Part shown: in pieces, positions 1 through 8,048 of the stretch
Numbering within the stretch: the stretch's first letter is position 1
Layout: each line of letters starts with the position of its first letter
Source of the DNA: Azolla pinnata
Taxonomy: Eukaryota > Streptophyta > Polypodiopsida > Salviniales > Salviniaceae
Direction: 5' to 3'
Length of the DNA stretch: 20,407 nucleotides
Assembly: GCA_037176905.1 (NCBI GenBank)
Contig: JBBBWG010032009.1
Location: forward strand, 1 to 20,407
Notes under the pieces: model-generated
The model's input: the letters and a program-made list of their open reading frames with translations, nothing else
What the model was told of the DNA's origin: nothing
The model's database searches: none
Program-made: the position numbers and the translations under genes

Positions 1-2963
1 ATCTCAACAGCCCATAAAAAGCTGCATGAAAATTTTTATGGTTTCATACAATACTGACCATATCTGGTTCCAACACCTTGGCAACGCCCAGAGAAATCCA
101 GCGTTTCACGGACAGTCATGCCAGGCGTGTGTGTGTCGGTTTGGCTAATGTAAGCCGAGGTGCGTTGTGGGACGAATTCCGACATCTCGCACCCATTGTA
201 AGTTACCCTCCCCGAAACCTGGAGGAAACATTATCACCAGGGTCGGGCATGGATATGATTTAGGTTTCGAAGATGAGATTACGTCAGAAGGACATAGTGT
301 AGAGATGCTTACTTTGAGATCGTGGGGTAGCTTTCCTGCGAGGGCGAGCAGGAGCGTAGTCTTCCCCGAACTAGGGGGTCCTAGAAGCAGCGTCATCCTG
401 GGGAATACGGATTGATTCTGAACTTAAAAAGCTTCCCTGGTTCTTCCATACCATCTCGTGATACTATCGTATGATACATCTTATGATACAATCTTTGCAG
501 AGTAGCGAAGCTTAAGTAATGCAGGAAAAAAGGATTTATATGACCTACATGGAATCAACAAAACCCCAGGGGCCAAAAGGTTTAAGGTTTATGGTTTGCA
601 ATTTGATCCGATCCGATCCAATCCAATTAGCAAAGTTTTTTCCGATCAAGCAAGAGGTCTTTTATAAGGCTCAATCGGAAAGTACATTGCCCTGGGATCA
701 AAAGAGTTGCATCCAGTACAAGTATCAACATTTTCCGAACTAGGGGATCCTAGAAGCAGCGTCATCCTGGGGAATACGGATAGATTCTGAGCTTAAAAAC
801 TTCCCCGGTTCTTCCATATCATGTCATGATACAATCTTGCAGAATAGCAAAGTTTATCCAATGAAGGTAAAAACGATTGATATGACCTAATCGGAATCAA
901 CAAAACCCCAGGTGCCAAAAGGTTTGCGTCCAATCCGAGGCAATAAGCAAAATTTTCCCAATCAAGCAAATTGTTTTAAATGGCTCAATTGGAAACAATG
1001 ACGCTGTGGGATCAAAAGAGTTGTCCCACCCAAGTAGCAACATTTTCTGATCAAGCAAACAGTTTTCTATGGTCGATCGAATCGACCGAGTTCTGATCAA
1101 GCAAACGGTTTTCTATGGTCGGTCCATCGAATCGACCGAGTTCTAATGAAGCAAACTGACGAGCAAAATGCTTCCGAGAGCCAAAAAAACCTGGAGGGTT
1201 TGATGATTCCGCTGACGTCGCGAACGATTTCGAGGGCTTCCTTCTTCGCAGGCAGGATGGAGCTGAACATTCCCTGTTCCACGCAGAATACGGGGCGTGA
1301 GATTCTCGGGCGGCAAACGCATACCTGGGGAAAAGAAATTCCATGGATCTCAGGGAACCGAAGGATGAGCCGTACCACCAGCAGATCTCTGGTGAAGTTG
1401 TAGAGGGTGGGCAGCGCCCTGCTCCCGCGAAGCACATTGGGGGCAGTGATGCGGAGATGCTCGAAGCGGACCTCGATCTTGGGCACATCGATCCCGACGC
1501 TGCCATCGGCACACAGCAGCAGAAGATCACGGAAACAGCAGCTGAAGAAGAAGACGGAGCTGCATGCATGTGTGCGCATGTATGTGCATGCATGTGGATG
1601 CATGCATGTGTGCGCATGTGCGCATGTCTGTTTATGCATGGCTGCATGCGTGTGCGCGCATGTGCTCATGCGTGTCTATGCATGGCTGCATGCATGTGCG
1701 CGCATGTGCCCATGCGTGTGTATGCATGTATGCATGCTTGCGCGCATGTGCGCATGTGCGCATGTGCGCATGTGCGCATGTGCGCATGTGCGCATGTGCG
1801 CATGTGCGCATGTGCGCATGTGTATGCATGCATGTATGTGTGATTCTATGTGTGCAAATAGCGTATGATGCATGCGTGTATGTATGAATCTATGTGTACA
1901 AGTAGCGTATGATGCATGCATGTCTGCATGAATCTATGTGTACATATAGCGTATGATGCATGCATGCATGCAGGGTGGACGACTCGATGTATCGATGCAC
2001 TCCATGCATGCACGCAACGCGTACGAATCGATGTATAGATATAGCGTATGGGTGCATGCATGCATGTAGGCAGGGCGTAGACATGGACAAAGCCGAATCC
2101 TGTATGGTATGGATCATGCTTGCAACGTGTATGAATCCGATGCGCCAGATAGAACTGTATGGCTGCATGCATCGATGTAGAGATATAGCATATGGGTGGA
2201 TGCATGCATGTATGCCGGGCGTAGACATGTATAAAGCCCAATCATGAATGGTATGCATCATGGCCGCAACCTGTATGAATCGATGTGCAGATAAAACTAA
2301 TGGGTGCATGCATGCATGTGTGCAGGCGTAGCAAAGCCTACTGTGAAATGAATGTAAGCAATCATGCATGGTATGGATGAATGCAAGCAATCATGCATGG
2401 TATGAATGAATGTAAGCAACCATGTATGGTAGGGATGAATGTAAGCAATCATGCATGGTATGTATGGTCCATGGATGTGTGCGCATGTGTGTCAACTGTT
2501 GATGCATGTGCAAACGAATGTACGTCTGCGATGCGGGCACGTACATACATACGCCCCAATCGGGTACGTATGTACGTATGTACAAAGGCACCGGCTCATA
2601 CTTGTCCATGCGCTTCCTGAGCTTGAGCAGGAACTGCTCGTGGTCGTCTTCGACGGCTCGGAAGACCCGATCCAAAAACTGCTGTTTCTGGGCGATCCCG
2701 AGCTTGCTAACGTCGACGGTTTCGGCAAGTCTCGTGGGCTTCTCGGCATCGTGAAGAATAACGGACTTGCGGATGCGGTCATAGGTTGGCAGGCGCTCGA
2801 GGGCCGCCCACGTGAGCTCGGCTTCCTCGTTCTCTTCGTCGACGCTGAACCGGCGCGAGAATACAGCTCCGTCCGCCGTGTGCTGCTGGTGCCTGCTCGA
2901 TCCCCCGCCACCGCCCACCATCATCATCATGCTCGTGAAGGCGGAGGAAGAAGCAGTTGACAT
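1..2963 (-). CDS. ABCG (PDR subfamily): PDR-type ABCG transporter, exons 1-5 (5' part, cut by left edge)
   Basis: This is the N-terminal part of a full-size pleiotropic drug resistance (ABCG) transporter, a plasma-membrane ATP-driven exporter of hormones, cuticle precursors or defence compounds; the substrate cannot be told here. My exon model: 2963-2602, 1499-1376, 1273-1191, 397-313 and 218-59, all with GT-AG introns and matching phases, giving 271 complete residues before the edge. Exon 1 holds the conserved PDR N-terminal motif [17 protein letters not shown]. Exon 2 has [15 protein letters not shown] and GSRALPTL. Exon 3 ends DVSGIIKPS. Exon 4 carries Walker A (GPPSSGKTT, lysine about residue 202). 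Exon 5 has [18 protein letters not shown] (Q-loop) and [20 protein letters not shown]. The signature, Walker B and membrane domains lie off the left edge. The ATG at 2963 is the first in frame. The stretch [12 protein letters not shown] differs from the common SQHDLHIGEMTV. No stop or frameshift is seen, so the copy looks intact. Exon joins come from family alignment, not transcripts. Confidence 0.95.
366..1047. repeat. Tandem duplication inside PDR intron 3, including the exon 4 start
   Basis: Two direct copies, about 366-734 and 735-1047, make up most of intron 3 (1190-398). They share long near-identical blocks, such as the exon 4 acceptor region (GTCATCCTGGGGAATACGG), GGAATCAACAAAACCCCAGG and GGGATCAAAAGAGTTG. 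Copy 1 overlaps true exon 4. Copy 2 therefore repeats the acceptor and first 32 nt of exon 4 at 766-735, giving [11 protein letters not shown] before homology stops, so the Walker A lysine is lost. Copy 2 is shorter by several internal deletions. Confidence 0.9.
1045..1157. repeat. 46-50 bp tandem repeat in PDR intron 3
   Basis: Two full copies (1045-1090 and 1091-1140) start TTCTGATCAAGCAAAC and end ATCGAATCGACCGAG. A partial third copy starts at 1141 (TTCTAATGAAGCAAACT). They lie just inside the intron 3 donor, outside the larger duplication. Confidence 0.85.
1274..1375 (-). other. Short stopless intron 2 of the PDR gene with an alternative donor
   Basis: The intron inferred from family alignment runs from GTACGG at 1375 to CAG at 1276-1274. 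It is 102 bp, a multiple of three, has no in-frame stop, and is phase 0 on both sides. Retaining it would add 34 residues before nucleotide-binding domain 1. An in-frame donor inside it (CAG then GTATGC at 1324) fits the consensus better but would leave only a 51-bp intron, short for a plant. Homologues align best with the 102-bp version, which joins NFTRDLLV to [11 protein letters not shown]. Confidence 0.6.
1561..1835. repeat. ATGCATGC / GTGCGCAT low-complexity tract in PDR intron 1
   Basis: The tract is almost entirely alternating purine-pyrimidine. From about 1740 to 1822 it becomes a regular octamer array of unit GCGCATGT, about ten copies. Such sequence is prone to Z-DNA or cruciform structure (known biophysics, not shown here). 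It lies wholly inside intron 1 (2601-1500). The Cys/His/Met-rich open frames across it, on both strands, are by-products of the repeat. Confidence 0.9.
1860..1990. repeat. 44-bp tandem repeat in PDR intron 1
   Basis: AGCGTATGATGCATGC recurs at 1860, 1904 and 1948, exactly 44 bp apart. Each copy is followed by a CATGAATCTATGTGTACA-like segment, and the third copy trails off. Confidence 0.85.
2034..2340. repeat. Diverged 110-144 bp repeat in PDR intron 1
   Basis: The segment AGATATAGCGTATGGGTGCA plus ATGCATGCATG recurs near 2036, 2180 and 2290. It is followed by GGGCGTAGACATG, AAAGCC and TGTATGAATC blocks. Copy spacing shrinks from 144 to 110 bp. Confidence 0.7.
2351..2470. repeat. 29-bp tandem repeat, four copies, in PDR intron 1
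   Basis: AAGCAATCATGCATGGTATG-like copies start at 2356, 2385, 2414 and 2443, exactly 29 bp apart. Together with the neighbouring arrays they show that intron 1 grew by repeated slippage around ATGCATG words. Confidence 0.85.
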
Positions 2964-3074
2964 GCTCCTTGGATCAACTGATCGATGCAGAATGAAATCG
3001 TCAAATCGTGAGGCACTCTGCCTGCTACGGAATCTGTTAATTATCTAGAAGCAGCTGTATTTGGAGAGAGAATG

Positions 3075-3084
3075 TCTATATAGA
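3075..3084 (-). promoter_or_regulatory. Candidate TATA box of the PDR transporter
   Basis: The palindrome TCTATATAGA lies about 112 bp upstream of the transporter's ATG on the minus strand. That is a normal distance for a plant TATA box plus a short 5' UTR. It is the best TATA-like match in this upstream stretch. The transcription start is inferred only. Confidence 0.5.
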
Positions 3085-5474
3085 GAAAAGACACTTGGAT
3101 CAAGGGTGATTCACCACTCCAACCCACCCCTCGAGAGCCGAGGACTGAAGCACGAATCCGAAATGCCGTTAGCGGCGCATTACCACGGAATATTACCTTA
3201 GATCATACCTCGGAAATGGACATGCACTGATCCGATGACAGAGAGCCTAGCCTCATCGAGAGAACCTTCATAGCGTCTCAGTATACCGTATCGAAAGAGA
3301 GAAGTTAACACCCTTTATATAACTCAAATTTCAAGGGCTCCTTGTGCACTAGGTGTGTTCACACTTATCAAGCGGACCATATGGGTTTGTCTCTCATTAC
3401 TTAAGATAACCGGTATTCCAACCATCCTACCCTTAAGATAACCTTTGGTAGAGCAATAGTTGAACACTGGTTACGTATTTGTCGTGTTGGCACAGCAATG
3501 CGATCATCCTTTATGTCATCTAGACAGGAACATTGCCAACAGAGATTGGATGCTTGTTGAAATCGTGAAGCTGGTTGATCTGGGACGCAAGAGCCGATCG
3601 GAGACAGATCTGCTCCCATCGGCCCTCCCCTTTTTCCTCACTCTTTCGAACGCTCGACAATTATCGTCCAAAAACTGGCCAAACATGTGCGCGCATTAAT
3701 GGCCACTCTAGAGTCTTCAACACTCTTCTGCGCGCTAACGATATCATAAAGAACCTCTCCTGTTTTCTAGCCTCTGTCTCTACCTACGTCTCTATCTCTT
3801 TGATTGTCATCTCACTATACATGGAGGATTGGGCACTGGTTTGCAGGCGCGTCTTTGTTTATCCTAGGGCCCATGTCAAGTTGAGGACAAAGATTAAAAT
3901 CACACGTGCAAATAATTCTTTATCACGATCATGCCCGTGCCAACAGATAAATGCTGACTTTGGTCCTTCAGTTTATTTTTCCATCTCTGTGAACCCATTT
4001 TCTTCATCTTTATCGATTCATTCTGGGTCATTTTCCAGTCATTTTCTTCATCTATGGTGACCCTATCTCAGTTCTAGCAAAAGTTTCCTTTGCTAATTAA
4101 ATAAGTATCCTTTCATCTCTGGCCCATGATCTTGAAAAAAAGAAAAGGCAAGAATGTGGGCCCCCTTGTAATTTGACAATGGTTTCGAGGCTTTGAAATC
4201 CTGTGTAACTACCCTTTATGAGCTAATGAACAAATTGTTGATCAACGCCAAGATATTTGACGTTCTCTTTTTTGTATAAATATCAGGACATTGATATGTA
4301 CAATGTTCCTCACAAGAGTTTTTTTTATAGGGAGTGTTTCCGTTCTAATTATTGTTAGCTCACATCGGAACAACATACTGCTCTCCTCTATTCCTTATGA
4401 TAGATATCTTGTGTGCCACAAGAAATCATACTTGGTTCAATTAACGGGCAACCAACAATGAACAGTAGTTGCAAAACCTTGTATATATCGAGACATCTAA
4501 TCTTGGCAAAAGGTTTCTTTATCAATAGAGAAGCATCATTTGATAATAATGTTTGCCCTACAACAATGACTAAATGAAATCTTTTGATGAATTTGACAAA
4601 CATAGCCCATCTAATCATCAAAGTATATATATCCCCCTTAATTGGTCAACTGGTTTTTTGGGGGAGGGGGGGGGACCATTGAAAATGTCTTATTTTTTAG
4701 GTGTTTTTAATAGCTTTTACCAAATAGAATAAAAAAAATAAAAACAAAAAATTGGGGTTTTAAAATTAGAATTAGTTTTAAGAAAATAATATGTCGACCT
4801 TTATTAAGAGGGTTTACTCTCTTAGAGATGCGAGGTAAAGCTGGTGTAATTTACATAGGTTTCTTAGGGGGTTTACCTATCTGGGTTTACTTCACATAGG
4901 TTGGAATTTTTACCCATCATTTTTTTAAAGAATTTATCTATGTGAGTTTACTCTCTTATTTTTGGGTTTATTCACATGGGTTTATTACATTAGTTTTTAT
5001 GCAAATGATTTTAGGGTTTGATCCAATATCGAGAGTGTAGTAGACACAGTATGATAGGAAAAGAAATCTTCAAAGATCAACCTTTTTCTAACCATCTACC
5101 TTCTTTTCTCATGCTTGAAGTTACTCACTGTCCCACAGAAACAGGCTACGATCTTTTAAACTAGCATAGGCAAGCCTAATTAATAAATATTTTTGTTAAC
5201 CTTATAGTTAAGATCATAGTAACTCTCTTTTCATAGTAGCCATACAGAGTTGAGTGTGGTCACTTTAGGCTTACTTTGTTGCTGAGGTCAATATATGTGT
5301 GCCCTCAACCCCAAGATCAATGAACAAAAGCTAGAAGATGGCCTCTGTGTTTCAGCAAGAGGAGCTACGTGGACGCATACACAACACGAAACAATCGAGT
5401 ATCAGGATGCGAGCTTTGGATAGCTTCTCAAGCACCATGCAAACAAAAAGAAGGCGATAAAAAAATACGATCAC
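3085..5474. other. Intergenic region without an identifiable gene
   Basis: AT-rich sequence. Open frames at 3575-4060 (plus), 3401-3619 (minus) and 4388-4621 (minus) have no motif I recognise and no splice or codon support. A G-run lies at about 4660-4674. From about 4800 to 5000 a loose motif GGGTTTAC/GGGTTTATT recurs with CACATAGG or CTCTTA, suggesting an old decayed repeat. No transposon ends were found. Confidence 0.6.
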
Positions 5475-5583
5475 CTCATCGAAAGCCTCAAATGTGTCGA
5501 TGCCGGGTTGGTGAATGGTGCTAGCAACACACGACTGTTCGACGGTGTTGTTGCACACCATCCACATCACAGCTCTTCTCCTT
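5475..5583 (-). pseudogene. Decayed PDR/ABCG fragment from nucleotide-binding domain 2
   Basis: The minus strand reads RRAVMWMVCNNTVEQSCVA then STIHQPGIDTFEAFDE. This follows the PDR second-domain segment usually written ARAAAIVMRTVRNTV, TGRTVVC, TIHQPSIDIFEAFDE, with the D-loop area before it and the H-loop histidine in TIHQP. In the middle, RRTVVC appears only in a different frame, so compensating indels are present. After FDE a GT follows (5474), a plausible old exon end. The rest of the exon is not recognisable. It sits upstream of the PDR gene in the same orientation, as expected for the remains of a neighbouring tandem copy. Confidence 0.65.
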
Positions 5584-6291
5584 CTTTTGAATTGCGCGTT
5601 CCAAATGCGATAGACATTCATGTGGATGATGGGTACATGAGGCTGTTGTCAGCATCCATTGGAATTGTCGGCGGTCGAAGATGGCAGCTGAAGGTGGGTC
5701 CATGGAGAGCAAATGATGCAGAGGATCAGTAAGTTGTTTCCTTCTTTGTTACGACATCTGAACCACAAATATAAATGCACCATCAACATGTCACCGTTTC
5801 ATTCCAAACCAAATGTACCACCTTTACTAGACATGTATAAGTTTCTTTCGAAGACTAACTTTCTACCATTCAAACATGTATCTCTTGTTTGTTTTTCATC
5901 TCTTTTGTTTTTCTGCACTCTGGGTGCCGATGCCATTGCAATCAGATCCATGGATTTTTTTTTAGTCAAGAATACATTCGTGCATTGAAGACGTTTCATT
6001 CTCGCCTCGCTTCCACTTTGCCAAGATCAAACTTGCCTCACCTCTCGCTCCACCCATAACCACCCTAAGAGTTCAATCTCTGGAAAAGATTCCACATGCG
6101 ATCGATGGTCGCAAGAATACTATCGACATGCCAGTCTCGATGGTCGTCTTCCGAGGTGTTCTTGTGATCAAGCTACTTAATCATGCATACAATCACAAAA
6201 GAACATCCAAGAACTTGCGAAACAATCTACTGCCTTATCAAAATGCGGGCCGCTCATAATTGTTATTACCTCAATCCGACTTATCCAGTTT
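5584..6291. other. Intergenic stretch, no identifiable gene
   Basis: An open frame at 5713-5988 (plus) and another open stretch starting near 5992 (plus) have no recognised motif. More PDR-like exons were looked for next to the 5475-5583 fragment and not found by eye. Confidence 0.5.
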
Positions 6292-6746
6292 TGCTAGCAA
6301 TCATTTGAATCGATAAACATCGGGATCATATTTTATATCGATCCATGCTAAATACTTGCTAGCAATCAGCTGAATCGATAAACATCTGGATCGTATTTTA
6401 TATCGATCCATGCTAAAAAACTTGCTAGCAATCATCTGAATCGATAAACATCTGGATCATATTTTATATTGATCCGTGCTAAATACTTGCTAGCAATCAT
6501 TTGAATCGATAAACATCTGGATCATATATATATCGATCCATGCGAAATACTTGCCAGCAATAATCTGAATCGATAAACATCCAGATCATATATATATTGA
6601 TCCATGCTAAATACTTGCTAGCAATCATCTGAATCGGTAAACATCCGGATCATATATGTATCGATCCATGCTAAATACTTGCTAGCAATCATCTGAATCG
6701 ATAAACATCCGGATCATATATATATATATCGATCCATGCTAAATAC
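6292..6746. repeat. 65-bp tandem repeat array, seven copies
   Basis: TGCTAGCAATCAT(C/T)TGAATCG starts copies at 6292, 6357, 6423, 6488, 6552, 6616 and 6680 (period 64-66 bp). Each unit continues with ATAAACATC(C/T)GGATCATAT, an AT stretch, then CGATCCATGCTAAATACT. The AT stretch changes from TTTTATAT in early copies to a growing TA dinucleotide run in later ones. GGATC and GATCC flank it as a small inverted repeat. Copies are contiguous, with no spacers. Confidence 0.93.
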
Positions 6747-7959
6747 GCCTAAAGCCAACGCATTGATCGATGATTCCTGCACCCAATCTGTGTCCCGGAA
6801 AACCAACTACCAAGAAATTTGCATTTCTTGTTGATCCAAAGTCTTTGTATCTTCTAAAGACTGAACTCCAAGCATTTTTGTTCACAAACATCTGCAACAT
6901 CTTCTGCTCAGATGTCTTCCTGTTCCAGCTCCCATGGCAGCGGTGGCGGAAGCTGCCCAAATAAGAAAAAGAGGTCGGTTACAGAAGTCTTTTGCTTCTT
7001 TCACAACCCAAATGGATCTCTTTGGAAATTGGACAGACTGTTGTCTCCCATCCTACTCCTGTTCTGTTAACGAGTAAAGTAAGCTGCCGCTTCTGGCTAT
7101 GGTGGAGGCAGTCTGCCCTTCCCCAGAGATTTTCCTTATGCATATGTACCTGCATTCTCTCTTTGTTTTTTTTTTTGTGCCAGGATTTCCTAGTTTCTGA
7201 AATCCGTGGGTTTTTGCAACATCCCATTTGGATTTTTGTCGAAGATAAAGAAGAAGAAGAAGAGGAAGAAGAATGCCGTGCTTGTTTAAGGTCTTAATAT
7301 TGCGTTTCTCATACATTTCGCCGGTTCTATTAATTCTGCACTGCTTCAGGCTTGTGATTATCCTTCCTGTGTGAGCAAAGAATGCAGATTGTTCACTGCT
7401 TCCAGGTTGGGTTTTGAATTCTCTTTGCTTATCAGGTGCATTGATGTCACACATCTATATAGTGTTCACAACACACATGTTTTGTTGCATCTTGTATGCT
7501 GCCACATATATCGCTATAGCATCAGCCAGGTGCATTTTGCAGCTGATATAAATGGTAGTTTGTGTGCTCTCATATTCAGTGATCGAAATATTTCATGGCA
7601 AACAACACATTGCATTTTTTTTCATGCTGCCATTTACATTGCTATAAGACCAGCCACGTGCATTGCAGCCTATAAAAATGCGTCTTTGTATGTTTTCTCT
7701 TCTTAAAATGAGAGAAATATTTTATTGAATAATGGAAGCAAGAGAGCGAGATGTCAATGCAAAACCAAGTCGCTATCTTTGGCATGTAAAGAAAGAATTA
7801 ATAGGCAACACATATTTTATATCTGAAATTTTCTGATCAAGTTTTCAGTTTTGCTTCACGAACATCATAATGCCCCCCCGCAATCTATACAAGAAAAGGA
7901 ACATAATTTTCAGTTTTCAGATGGCAATTGGATTGAATGAAATGAAAATTGTGGTTGTT
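6747..7959. other. Region 3' of the cellulase gene, no firm gene
   Basis: Open frames at 6770-6964 and 6992-7297 (plus) are unrecognised. A 52-codon frame from the ATG at 6912 begins MSSCSSSHGSGGGSC and contains NKKKRS, but nothing supports it as a gene. A GAA/GAG microsatellite lies at about 7246-7273. A direct repeat pairs about 7495-7565 with about 7623-7690 (GCTGCCA, GCTATA, CAGCCA(C/G)GTGCAT). Confidence 0.5.
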
Positions 7960-7965
7960 TTTATT
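7960..7965 (-). terminator. Candidate polyadenylation signal of the cellulase gene
   Basis: AATAAA reads on the minus strand 84 nt past the TAA stop of the GH9A gene. The position is normal for a plant poly(A) signal, but plant signals are loose, so this is a candidate only. Confidence 0.45.
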
Positions 7966-8048
7966 GGTTAAGGAGGGGGATGGGATGGGAAATTCGAGAA
8001 GAGGAAAGGAGAGATGAATGAAGTGATGGATCGATCCATTTTGGCGGG

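Noticed and set aside
78..415. Plus-strand open frames over the left end
   Set aside because: They are antisense shadows of PDR exons 4 and 5, which have family motifs and correct splice sites on the minus strand.
1343..1921. Cys/His/Met-rich open frames on both strands, looking like metal-binding peptides
   Set aside because: They are open in many frames at once because the ATGCATGC/GTGCGCAT repeat has no stops. They lie in an intron of the PDR gene.
3575..4060. A 161-codon plus-strand frame, considered as a small gene or transposon remnant
   Set aside because: It has no recognisable motif, a Ser/Phe-rich composition typical of AT-rich noncoding DNA, and no promoter or partner exons that I can support.
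6292..6746. CRISPR-like array
   Set aside because: Units are contiguous 65-bp copies with no unique spacers, in plant nuclear DNA.
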